Origin: Pseudomonadota bacterium
GTDB taxonomy: Bacteria; Pseudomonadota; Alphaproteobacteria; Caulobacterales; Caulobacteraceae
Assembly (NCBI GenBank): GCA_023432855.1
Contig: JAEZEZ010000099.1
Coordinates: forward strand, 1-46,199
Direction of reading: 5' to 3'
Length of the DNA: 46,199 bases
Made by a program: the position numbers and the translations under genes. The first letter of the stretch is position 1, and each line of letters begins with the position of its first letter. Shown here in pieces: positions 26,001-33,550 of the stretch. Under the pieces are notes generated by a model. That model made no database searches. It was not told the DNA's origin and saw nothing but the letters and a program-made list of their open reading frames with translations.

Positions 26001-28466
26001 GGGCTGAACGGGTCCGACGAGCTGCGGGGCAACGCTGGGAATGATCTGCTGAACGGAATGGCCGGGGACGACCTGCTGTATGGTGGCAGCGGCGACGACG
26101 TGATCGTTGGAGGAGCGGGCCGCGATCTGTTTTACGGAGAAGGCGGCGCTGACCGGTTTATGCTCCAAGCAGCAGGTGAATCCAGCGTCGCCGACTACGA
26201 TGTCTGGTACGATTTCACGACGGGGGAGGACACCCTCGACGTGGCTGCGCTTTACAGCGGCAGCCTGAAGCTTTCCATCACCTCTTCCAACGGTTTCAGC
26301 TACCTCCACATCGATACAGATGGCGACGGCAATGACGACGCCCTCATCGCAGTACAGGGTTCGCTGAGCGCGGCGGACGTTGTCACGGCTCCCGACGGAT
26401 TTCCCCCACTTGGGATCACCGTTTTCGGTTCCGCGGTAGAGGACGTTCTTGCGGGAGGTGACGGTGGCGACACTCTGATCGGCTACGATGCCGACGATGT
26501 GCTGCGGGGCGCGGCGGGCGACGACATTCTTTACGGTGGTCCAGGAAGCGACGTCATCGACGGTGGAACCGGGTTCGACACGGTAAGCTATATCGACGCC
26601 GGAGCCGGCGTGACGGTGAACCTCGGGGTTGCGGTTTTCCAGAACACCGGCGCCGGGGGCTCCGACAAGTTGGACGCAATTGAGGGCGTGGCCGGCTCAA
26701 TCCATGGCGACGTTCTGACCGGCAGCGACGCCTCCAACACACTGTACGGTGACGCCGGCGACGATAGGCTCAACGGGGGGGGCGCTGCGGACAATACGGT
26801 AGGCGGCCTCGGAAACGACTGGCACTACGTCGATGATCCCGGCGACACGGTGGTCGATGCCGTGGGCGAGGGAACCGCCGACCGCGTCTTCGCCTCGGTC
26901 AGCTACGCCCTGGCCGCGGGCGCCGAGATCGAAACCCTCTCCACGACCCTTCAGACCGGGACCGCCGCGATCGACCTGACCGGCAACGAGTTCGGTCAGG
27001 CGGTCGTCGGCAACAACGGCTCCAACCGGCTGGACGGCATGGGCGGGGACGACAGCGTCCATGGCCATGGCGGCGACGACACCCTGGTCGGCGGGGCGGG
27101 GGCGGACCTGCTGGACGGCGGCATCGGGTTCGATACGGCCGACTATTCCGGCGCGGCCTCGGGCGTGACCGTGAACCTGCTGCTGCAGAGCGCGACGGGC
27201 GGGGCGGGGACGGACGTGGTCCGCGACATCGAGCGGGTCGTCGGCTCGGCGCGCAACGACATCCTGCGCGGCAACGGCGTGGCCAATACGCTGGTCGGCG
27301 GGGACGGCGACGACCGGCTGGACGGCTTCCAGGGAGCCGACGCCACCTATGGCGGGCTCGGGAACGACTGGCACTACGTCGACAACGCCGCCGACATGGT
27401 GGTCGAGGCGGCGGGCGAGGGGACCCTCGACCGGGTGTTCGCCTCGGCCAGCTATGTGCTGGCGGCGGGGGTTGAGATCGAGCTCCTGTCGACCACGCTC
27501 CAGGCCGGCTCGGCCGCCATCGACCTGACCGGCAACGAGCTCGGCCAGGGAATGGCCGGCAACAACGGGCTCAACCGGCTGGACGGCGGCGCGGGCGACG
27601 ACAGCCTCTATGGCCACAACGGCGACGACGTCCTGATCGGGGGCCTGGGCGCAGACCTGCTGGACGGCGGGCTGGGCTTCGACACGGCCGACTACTCCGG
27701 CGCGGCCTCGGCGGTGAGCGTCAACCTGCTGCTGCAGTGGGCCACGGGCGGGGCGGGGGCCGACACCATCAAGGATGTGGAGCGGGTGATCGGCACCGGC
27801 TTCCACGACGTCCTGCGCGGGAGCTCGGCGGCCAACACCCTGGAAGGCGGGGCGGGCGACGACCGTCTGGACGGCTTCCAGGGCGTGGATACGACCCTCG
27901 GCGGCCTGGGCGACGACTGGCACTATGTCGATCACGCAGGCGATACGGTCGTGGAGCTGGCGGGACAGGGCTTCGACCGGGTGCTGGCCTCGTCCACCTA
28001 CGCGCTGGCCGCCGACGCCGACATCGAGCTGGTGTCGACCACCCTGCAGGGCGGGACGGCGGCCATCGACCTGACCGGCAACGGCCTGGCCCAGAGCATG
28101 GCGGGGAACAACGGGGCCAACCGCATCGAGGGCCTGGGGGGGCACGACACCCTGTTCGGCCATGGCGGATCGGACACCCTGGTCGGCGGCGCCGGCGACG
28201 ATACGCTGTGGGGCGGGGCGGCGGCGGACGTGTTCCTCTACGACGCCGCGGGGTCTGGCCATGACCTGATCCGCGACTTCGCCGACGGGGCCGACCTGAT
28301 CCGTTTCGAGGCGGCCTCGGGGGTCGATGACTTCGGGGATCTGGCCGTTGGCGCCAACGGCTCGGGCTGGGCGGTGATCACCCTCCCGGATGGCTCGACC
28401 ATCACCCTGTTCGGCGTCGCCGCCGCCAGCGTGGACGCGGCCGACTTCGTGTTCGGCGGGGCCTAG
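23034..28466 (+). CDS. RTX class 3 lipase (1810 aa), chimeric composition
   Basis: A secreted esterase or lipase joined to an RTX carrier. Residues about 1-235 are a fungal-type class 3 alpha/beta hydrolase. The nucleophile is Ser125 in GHSLGG, with probable acid Asp172 (TSTADYVG) and base His203 (EAHNSDNY); IFRGTDDW precedes them as the conserved F-R-G-T lid region. No signal peptide is present, in line with type I export. Residues 240-1220 are diverged RTX nonapeptides with many acidic GDDD and GSGDD repeats. Three DWH modules follow (Trp 1263, 1446, 1629), and the common C-terminal module occupies about 1732-1810. The 5' third is much poorer in GC than the 3' third (one sampled line near 23581 is 37%, one near 28141 is 75%), suggesting a transferred catalytic head on a resident tail. 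A GAGGGA site lies just before the ATG. Confidence 0.92.
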   Translation: MNFSSLSSLAALSDVAYDQDSHVSLLIQAALPGWSYVDLGFQTDGNGYVVAAGWGAAFVAENQETGEVALIFRGTDDWLSGDLAANVTIATGLLSLALVAFADLIVAAKSYAAGVGANILAAGHSLGGALAELLVSQHGYSGGAAFGSPGLPIIGSFVSPHPNFVHVTSTADYVGTLFDNLHLGTSFFVHDDSFEYPSFIEAHNSDNYAFYMGAIGASAAAAGLNVHSGGSARFLTNGIDHYVSSLELTQHSILFGGDGSDHFEGGNLLENLRLDGQGGGDHITAGTASDRLDGGSGNDALYGGGGVDYLTGGEDIDQLFGQAGDDHLNGGSHQDTLVGGTGRDTYHIGPGQGYDTISDQGDGAFDTIIFYGSGIVSSPANFIIQADGNDFIVTVESDAGAIVSQFRVQGMHSASGRVETIRLVVDDPNVAIGSIALGELWDQGSAPDAVFPDTPADDDVEEPSGSDITWWGTSAGDINFGTSGKDVMAGLDGPDALSGGNDDDIILGGDDDDVLLGDGGNDLLIDGDIGDQNGIDRLEGGSGDDRLVFYGCREDGLDYGDGGSGEDLALVDLSDSNDDWELHEHNGVVTINPDNSNDGGQIELRNIEVVAVFFGSGNDFAGGGAEQNYVKGGEGDDQLSGGDGLDILYGEDGDDKLDADTGADWLDGGDGFDKATFDMSDYSGAITFIASAAATEEGFTFANGAHVKNCERFDITTGSGDDRLWLGDYSDRVDTGSGDDEITTDGRGDDDVDGGSGTDRLIADFSWATSRVTTSSSGLSFSVVGSDDGVSHSGIEHVVVTGGSGDDLLRGLYGDDILTGNSGDDTLVGNDGDDILTGGSGDDSLYLGDGDDWADGGTGIDLASFNRTSLGSIYFDGFAAATSAGVTLSDGTHIRNVESLDLTFGSGDDTVVMKVTGTNTIALSSGDDLLVIDQSGDASSLYAYSGLMGSIPSYLLSVGGLYDAASDRVWARDIERVRIFAGSGDDDLSGLNGSDELRGNAGNDLLNGMAGDDLLYGGSGDDVIVGGAGRDLFYGEGGADRFMLQAAGESSVADYDVWYDFTTGEDTLDVAALYSGSLKLSITSSNGFSYLHIDTDGDGNDDALIAVQGSLSAADVVTAPDGFPPLGITVFGSAVEDVLAGGDGGDTLIGYDADDVLRGAAGDDILYGGPGSDVIDGGTGFDTVSYIDAGAGVTVNLGVAVFQNTGAGGSDKLDAIEGVAGSIHGDVLTGSDASNTLYGDAGDDRLNGGGAADNTVGGLGNDWHYVDDPGDTVVDAVGEGTADRVFASVSYALAAGAEIETLSTTLQTGTAAIDLTGNEFGQAVVGNNGSNRLDGMGGDDSVHGHGGDDTLVGGAGADLLDGGIGFDTADYSGAASGVTVNLLLQSATGGAGTDVVRDIERVVGSARNDILRGNGVANTLVGGDGDDRLDGFQGADATYGGLGNDWHYVDNAADMVVEAAGEGTLDRVFASASYVLAAGVEIELLSTTLQAGSAAIDLTGNELGQGMAGNNGLNRLDGGAGDDSLYGHNGDDVLIGGLGADLLDGGLGFDTADYSGAASAVSVNLLLQWATGGAGADTIKDVERVIGTGFHDVLRGSSAANTLEGGAGDDRLDGFQGVDTTLGGLGDDWHYVDHAGDTVVELAGQGFDRVLASSTYALAADADIELVSTTLQGGTAAIDLTGNGLAQSMAGNNGANRIEGLGGHDTLFGHGGSDTLVGGAGDDTLWGGAAADVFLYDAAGSGHDLIRDFADGADLIRFEAASGVDDFGDLAVGANGSGWAVITLPDGSTITLFGVAAASVDAADFVFGGA
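26820..28230 (+). repeat. Three DWH modules, 183-residue period
   Basis: The Trp codons begin at 26820, 27369 and 27918, spaced 549 bases apart in both intervals. This segment is GC-rich, unlike the front of the same gene, and resembles the arrays of the neighbouring RTX genes closely. Confidence 0.85.
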
Positions 28467-28537
28467 GCGCGCGGGCGAGGGGGGCGGCCGGACCGCCCTC
28501 CCGGCCTCTGGCCCGGGGTTTGCGCCGGGGTTGGGCG

Positions 28538-29689
28538 ATGACCCAAAGCGGCACGAGGAGGGGACTGTCCGACTGGATCGCGTTCGACCGCGAGACGCCC
28601 GCGATCGCGCGCGGCGGCTGGCTCGACGCGCTGCGGTTCATCGTGGCGTTCCTGATCATCGTGCACCACTTCGAGCTGGCCGCGCCCATACCGCTCAAGG
28701 ACTTCCACCCGGTGTTCGAGCGCGGCTACCTGCTGACCAACTTCTTCCTGATCGACAGCGGCTATGTGCTGGCGCGCATCTATGGGGCCGCGCACCTGAA
28801 CGGGGGGCAGGGGCTGGGTGAGTTCCTGCGCAAGCGTTTCCTGCGTGTCTTTCCGGCGCACCTGATGGTGCTGGGGGCGCTGGTGGCGATGACCCTGGGA
28901 GCCACGGCCGCCGGCGTGCCGCCGCGCAATCCGGAGTGGTTCGACTGGAGCCAGCTGCCGGCCCAGGTCTTCCTGGTGCAGTCGTTCGGGGTTCCCGGCG
29001 GCGTGGGCTGGAACGCGCCGACCTGGTCGGTCTCGGCCCTGCTGGGGTGTTACCTGGCGTTTCCCTTCATGGTGAAGCTGATCCATCGCCGCTGCTGGTG
29101 GATGGCGCTGGCCATCGGGGCGGGGGTGTATGCCTGCGCCAACCTGGCGGCCTGGGCGCTGGTGGACCTGCCCGTCTACCAGATGCCCCTGAAGTACGGC
29201 ATCTGGCGGGCGCTGCCGCTGTTCCTGCTGGGGGTCATGCTGGCGCGGCTGTCGGACACGGTGTGGATCCATCCGAGGCTGGCGGCCTGGGGCATGGGCG
29301 CGGCGTTCGCCGCCATCTGCGTGCTGCAGTACTTCGGCCGCTACAGCCTGATCTGCATCGCCCTGATCTGCCTGATCCTCCTGTTCGCCGCCGCCATCCC
29401 GGCGAAGGGTTCGAAGCTGGTGGAGAAGGCCGCGGTGGTGTCGTTCTCGATGTTCATTTCCAACGAGGTCGTGCGCATCGGCTGGTTCGGGGTGGTGAAC
29501 ACGCTGGAGGCCAGGCTCGGGCTGGGCGACCCGGTGCAGTGGGCGCTGTGGGCGCTGTCGATCCCCGCCGCGGTCGCCATCGCCTGGGCCTTCCACCACG
29601 CCGTCGACTGGCCGCTGCAGCAGCGGCTCAAGCGCTGGAAGCTGCGCCTGCCGCGCCGCAAACTGCAGCCGGCGGCCGAGCAGGCCTAG
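28538..29689 (+). CDS. Acyltransferase family 3 membrane protein (OafA/YrhL-like)
   Basis: An integral-membrane O-acyltransferase of 383 residues, of the family that transfers acetyl or other acyl groups to LPS O-antigen, exopolysaccharide or other envelope glycans. Diagnostic motifs are LDALRFIVAFLIIVHHF (residues 29-45, with Arg33 and His43-His44), FLIDSGYVL in the second hydrophobic segment, RKRFLRVFPAH (98-108) and PTWSVSALLGCYLAFP further on. About ten hydrophobic segments can be seen, followed by a basic tail (LKRWKLRLPRRKL). ATG 28538 is preferred; a TTG six codons earlier is also in frame. The ribosome binding site is weak. It starts 71 bases after the RTX lipase stop with only an imperfect hairpin between, so it may be co-transcribed with the lipase. 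The acceptor is unknown. Confidence 0.88.
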   Translation: MTQSGTRRGLSDWIAFDRETPAIARGGWLDALRFIVAFLIIVHHFELAAPIPLKDFHPVFERGYLLTNFFLIDSGYVLARIYGAAHLNGGQGLGEFLRKRFLRVFPAHLMVLGALVAMTLGATAAGVPPRNPEWFDWSQLPAQVFLVQSFGVPGGVGWNAPTWSVSALLGCYLAFPFMVKLIHRRCWWMALAIGAGVYACANLAAWALVDLPVYQMPLKYGIWRALPLFLLGVMLARLSDTVWIHPRLAAWGMGAAFAAICVLQYFGRYSLICIALICLILLFAAAIPAKGSKLVEKAAVVSFSMFISNEVVRIGWFGVVNTLEARLGLGDPVQWALWALSIPAAVAIAWAFHHAVDWPLQQRLKRWKLRLPRRKLQPAAEQA

Positions 29690-29867
29690 GGTTCGGGCCA
29701 GGCCGGACGCGCGCATCGGCCGCAGGGGGCGCCCTTTTCCTCGCCCCATTCCCTGAACATGATCGACGGTTGCGGCAGGGTCGCCGAAGGCGGCCGGGCG
29801 GAGCGGGTTAGCATTCCGTTTCCATGGACCAGTCAGGGTGGCCGCACCCCAAGGATGAGGCATTGCC

Positions 29868-32800
29868 ATGTGCGGTCTGTGCGGACACCCCGAAACCGTC
29901 CACTACGCGACGGAGCCGAACCCCGACACGGACGTCATGCTGGCGCCGACCATGACGCTGAGCCAGATCATCTGGCAGCTGACCACCCAGTGGTCGGGCA
30001 GTCATGAGGGCACCACGCGGACCTGGGGCTCCAGCGTCATCACCTATTCCATGCCGAACACCTCGCCTTCGGGCTCGGAGGCGCTCGGCTTCACGCCGAT
30101 GACGGAGGTGATGAAGGCGGCGGGCCGGCTGTCCTTCGAGCTGTGGGACGACCTGATCGCCATCGATCTGGTGGAGACGACCAGCCCCACGGCCAACATC
30201 ACCATGGCCATGTCGTCGAACACGGGGAACAGCACCTACGCCTCGTCGAGCATCTCGGGCTGGGCGCCGAACTACACCCTGACGTCGGGCAAGATCTGGC
30301 TGGCCAGCCAGTGGTCCTCGCATAACGAGGATTCCGACTTCGTCTTCGGCAACTATTCCTACCTGACCTACATCCACGAGATCGGCCACACCCTGGGCCT
30401 GTCGCACCCGGGGACCTATAACGGCACGGCCGACTACGACGACGACGCCGAGTACAACCAGGACACCCACCAGTGGACGGTGATGTCCTACTTCTACGCC
30501 GACGAGAACGGCTCGGGCGTTGACCATTACGGCTCTGACGGCGGCTGGAAGTACCCGTCGACGCCGATGCTGCACGACGTGGCGGCGATCCAGGACAAGT
30601 ACGGCGCCGACTACACGACGCGGACGGGCGACACGGTCTACGGCTTCAATGTCACGGCCGACAAGGCGGTGTTCGACTTCACCGTCAACTACAACCCGAT
30701 CATCTGCATCTGGGACGCGGGCGGCAACGACACCCTGGACGTGTCGGGCTACTCGACCAATCAGCGGATCACGCTGGAGGCCGGAACCTACTCCGACGTC
30801 GGCTACATGACCCAGAACGTGGCCATCGCCTACGGCGCCTGGATCGAGAATGCGATCGGCGGCTCGGGCGCGGACCACATCACCGGCAACGCCCTGGCCA
30901 ATGTGCTGAGCGGCAACGGCGGCGCCGACACCCTGATCGGCGGGCTGGGGAACGACACCCTGAACGGCGGGGCGGGCAACGACCTCTACGTCTTCGCCGC
31001 CGGCGACGGCCATGACGTGATCGAGGGCTTCACCGCCGGCGGTTCGGAGGACCGCATCGAGGTCACCGGCTTCGCCAGCGCGGTGATCCAGCAGGAAGGC
31101 GCCGACCTTCGCGTCGTGCTGGACGCCAACAACTCGATCCTGCTGAAGGGCGTGAGCGCCGCGGCCTTCACCGCCGCCGACCTGAACATCGCCTTCACCA
31201 CCGGGACCACGGGGCCGAACATCATCAACGGCCTGGCCACCAGCGAGACCCTGACGGGGACCTCGGGCAAGGACGAGATCTACGGCAACGGCGGGGACGA
31301 CACCCTGATCGGGCTGGGCGACGACGACCTGCTCGAGGGAGGGGCCAACAACGACATCCTGCGCGGCGGCGCCGGCAACGACATCCTGGTGGGCGGCAGC
31401 GGCGTGGACCGGGCCGACTATTCCGACGCGGCTTCGGGCGTCAGCGTGAACCTCGGCCTCCTGGGCGCCCAGGACACCGGCGGGGCTGGGACCGACACCC
31501 TTTCGACCATCGAGAACCTGACCGGCTCCAACCACGCCGACGTGCTGACGGGGGACGGTAACGCCAACCAGCTGGAAGGCGGGGCAGGCAACGACCGGCT
31601 CGACGGCCGGGGCGGCGCCGACACCACCTTTGGCGGGCTGGGCGACGACTGGCACTACGTCGACAACGCCGGCGACGTGATCGAGGAGGCCGCGGGCCAG
31701 GGCAATGCGGACCGGGTGTTCGCCCAGGTCAGCTATGTGCTGACCGCCGGGGCGGAGATCGAGCTGCTGTCGACGAACCTGCAGACGGGCACGGCGGCCA
31801 TCAACCTGACCGGCAATGCGCTGAACCAGTCGGTGATCGGCAACGACGGCGCCAACCGGCTGGACGGCGGGGCAGGCCACGACAGTCTCTACGGCCACGG
31901 CGGCGACGACGTCATGATCGGGGGGCTGGGCGACGACCTGATCGACGGCGGGCTCGGCACGGACACGGCCGATTATTCGGCCGCCTCCTCGGCGGTGACC
32001 GTGAGCCTGCTGCTGCAATCGGCCACGGGCGGCGCGGGCGCCGACACCGTGCGAGACATCGAGGCCGTGATCGGCTCGGCCTTCAACGACGTGCTGCGCG
32101 GCAACAGCGGGGCCAACAGCCTGACGGGCGGGTCGGGGAACGACATCCTCGACGGCTTCCACGGGATCGACCGCACCGAAGGCGGCCTGGGCAACGACTG
32201 GCACTACGTCGACAACGCCGCCGACACGGTGATCGAGGCGGCCGGGCAGGGGACCGAGGACCGGGTCTTCGCCTCGGTCAGCTACGTGCTGGCGGCCGGC
32301 GCCGAGATCGAGATCCTGTCGACCACGCTGCACGTGGGGACGGGCGCCATCAACCTGACCGGCAACGCCTTCAACCAGGCGCTGGCCGGCAACAACGGCG
32401 CGAACCGCCTGGACGGCGGGGCCGGCGACGATGTGCTCTACGGCCATGACGCCGACGACGTGCTGATCGGCGGCCTGGGCTCGGATCGCCTGGACGGCGG
32501 GCGCGGGACGGACACGGCCGACTACTCGGGGACGGGATCGGCGGTGACCGCCAACCTGTTCACCCAGTCGGCGACGGGCGGCGCGGGTACGGACGTGCTG
32601 CTCGACATCGAGAACCTGATCGGGACCGGCTTCAACGACGTGCTGACCGGCAACGGCTCGAACAACGTGCTGACCGGCGGGAGCGGGAACGACCGGCTGG
32701 ACGGGCGTGACGGCGCCGACACCAGCGACGGCGGCCTCGGCGACGACTGGCACTATGTCGACAACGGCGGCGACGTGGTCATCGACGCGGCCGGCCAGGG

Positions 32801-33299
32801 CGCGGGGGACCGGGTCTTCGCCTCGGCCAGCTATGTGCTGACCGCCGCGGCCGAGATCGAGATCCTGTCCACGGCCCTGCAGGCCGGGACGGGCGCGATC
32901 AACCTGACGGGCAACGGCTTCTCGCAGACGGTGGTCGGCAACCACGGCGCCAACCGCCTGGATGGCGGCGGCGGTAACGACACCCTCTACGGCCACAACG
33001 GCGCCGACGTGCTGATCGGGGGCGCGGGCGACGACGTGCTGGACGGCGGCCTGGGCGCCGACGAGTTCCTGTTCAACGCCGGAAGCTTCGGGGCCGACCG
33101 GGTCGTCGACTTCACCAACGGCGTCGATCACATCCGCATCAGCGGGATCGCCGGGGTGAACGACTTCTCCGACCTGTCGGTGACGGCGAACGGATCGGGG
33201 TGGGCGGTCATCACCCTGCCGGACGGATCCTCGATCACCCTGCAGGGGGTGAACACGGGTCTTGTGGACGCGAGCGACTTCCTGTTCGGGGGCGGCTAG
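29868..33299 (+). CDS. RTX metalloprotease, serralysin-like (M10B), 1143 aa
   Basis: A secreted zinc endopeptidase of the serralysin group with an enlarged RTX tail. The catalytic domain (residues about 20-290) has the metzincin site HEIGHTLGLSH: zinc ligands His170, His174 and His180, catalytic Glu171. Met206 is the Met-turn and Tyr208 (VMSYF) the tyrosine typical of serralysins. The M10 C-terminal beta-roll begins near residue 260, and a single FAAGDGHD...NNSILL module follows near 375-430. Three DWH modules (Trp 595, 778, 961) and the shared C-terminal module (1065-1143) complete it. Typical serralysins have about 480 residues, so the tail is two to three times the usual length. There is no signal peptide. 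The start has a clear AAGGATGAGG ribosome binding site (29851-29860). No protease-inhibitor gene is visible nearby. Confidence 0.94.
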   Translation: MCGLCGHPETVHYATEPNPDTDVMLAPTMTLSQIIWQLTTQWSGSHEGTTRTWGSSVITYSMPNTSPSGSEALGFTPMTEVMKAAGRLSFELWDDLIAIDLVETTSPTANITMAMSSNTGNSTYASSSISGWAPNYTLTSGKIWLASQWSSHNEDSDFVFGNYSYLTYIHEIGHTLGLSHPGTYNGTADYDDDAEYNQDTHQWTVMSYFYADENGSGVDHYGSDGGWKYPSTPMLHDVAAIQDKYGADYTTRTGDTVYGFNVTADKAVFDFTVNYNPIICIWDAGGNDTLDVSGYSTNQRITLEAGTYSDVGYMTQNVAIAYGAWIENAIGGSGADHITGNALANVLSGNGGADTLIGGLGNDTLNGGAGNDLYVFAAGDGHDVIEGFTAGGSEDRIEVTGFASAVIQQEGADLRVVLDANNSILLKGVSAAAFTAADLNIAFTTGTTGPNIINGLATSETLTGTSGKDEIYGNGGDDTLIGLGDDDLLEGGANNDILRGGAGNDILVGGSGVDRADYSDAASGVSVNLGLLGAQDTGGAGTDTLSTIENLTGSNHADVLTGDGNANQLEGGAGNDRLDGRGGADTTFGGLGDDWHYVDNAGDVIEEAAGQGNADRVFAQVSYVLTAGAEIELLSTNLQTGTAAINLTGNALNQSVIGNDGANRLDGGAGHDSLYGHGGDDVMIGGLGDDLIDGGLGTDTADYSAASSAVTVSLLLQSATGGAGADTVRDIEAVIGSAFNDVLRGNSGANSLTGGSGNDILDGFHGIDRTEGGLGNDWHYVDNAADTVIEAAGQGTEDRVFASVSYVLAAGAEIEILSTTLHVGTGAINLTGNAFNQALAGNNGANRLDGGAGDDVLYGHDADDVLIGGLGSDRLDGGRGTDTADYSGTGSAVTANLFTQSATGGAGTDVLLDIENLIGTGFNDVLTGNGSNNVLTGGSGNDRLDGRDGADTSDGGLGDDWHYVDNGGDVVIDAAGQGAGDRVFASASYVLTAAAEIEILSTALQAGTGAINLTGNGFSQTVVGNHGANRLDGGGGNDTLYGHNGADVLIGGAGDDVLDGGLGADEFLFNAGSFGADRVVDFTNGVDHIRISGIAGVNDFSDLSVTANGSGWAVITLPDGSSITLQGVNTGLVDASDFLFGGG
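31650..33060 (+). repeat. Three DWH modules, 183-residue period
   Basis: The Trp codons begin at 31650, 32199 and 32748, 549 bases apart in both intervals. The C-terminus of the protein lies 182 residues after the last Trp. Confidence 0.85.
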
Positions 33300-33352
33300 T
33301 TAACAGGCTCAACGAACACGGGTCGGCTCAATATACCCAATACTGATTGATT

Positions 33353-33389
33353 CGAAGAAATCGCGGTTACTCTCGGCCCGATTTCTTCG
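33353..33389. promoter_or_regulatory. Perfect 11-bp inverted repeat in an AT-rich spacer
   Basis: CGAAGAAATCG (33353-33363) and CGATTTCTTCG (33379-33389) are exact inverse complements separated by 15 bases. No T-tract follows. The 251-base gap between the protease and the cadherin-like RTX gene is less GC-rich than the genes, with ATAATTATTTG near 33415-33425. This makes an operator or promoter region for the downstream gene the likelier reading, with a terminator for the protease gene as the alternative. No gene is seen in 33300-33550. Confidence 0.5.
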
Positions 33390-33550
33390 CAAATGCATGT
33401 CCTTGCAGGCCTTCATAATTATTTGTTAGTGGCCGGCCATTAACCCCCTAGCATCGCCCGGGGGAGGGCTGACCGAATCGCGCCGCGGCCCGACGTGCGC
33501 GCTCTCCTCCCGTCCGTTTTTCGCCGGCCCGTCCGGCACGAGGGGAACAC

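Noticed and set aside
23872..26200. The RTX-lipase middle region considered as a separate RTX gene
   Set aside because: The frame is continuous from the lipase head to the tail with no stop or new start signal, and repeat register is kept throughout.
28467..28537. Hairpin GGGCGG / CCGCCC after the lipase gene as a terminator
   Set aside because: The stem is short, poorly extended and lacks a T-tract; read-through into the acyltransferase gene is as likely.
29690..29867. GGGCGCCC followed by TTTT near 29727-29738 as a terminator of the acyltransferase gene
   Set aside because: The palindrome has no loop and no extended stem, so it is not a convincing terminator. The stretch otherwise holds only the leader and ribosome binding site of the protease gene.
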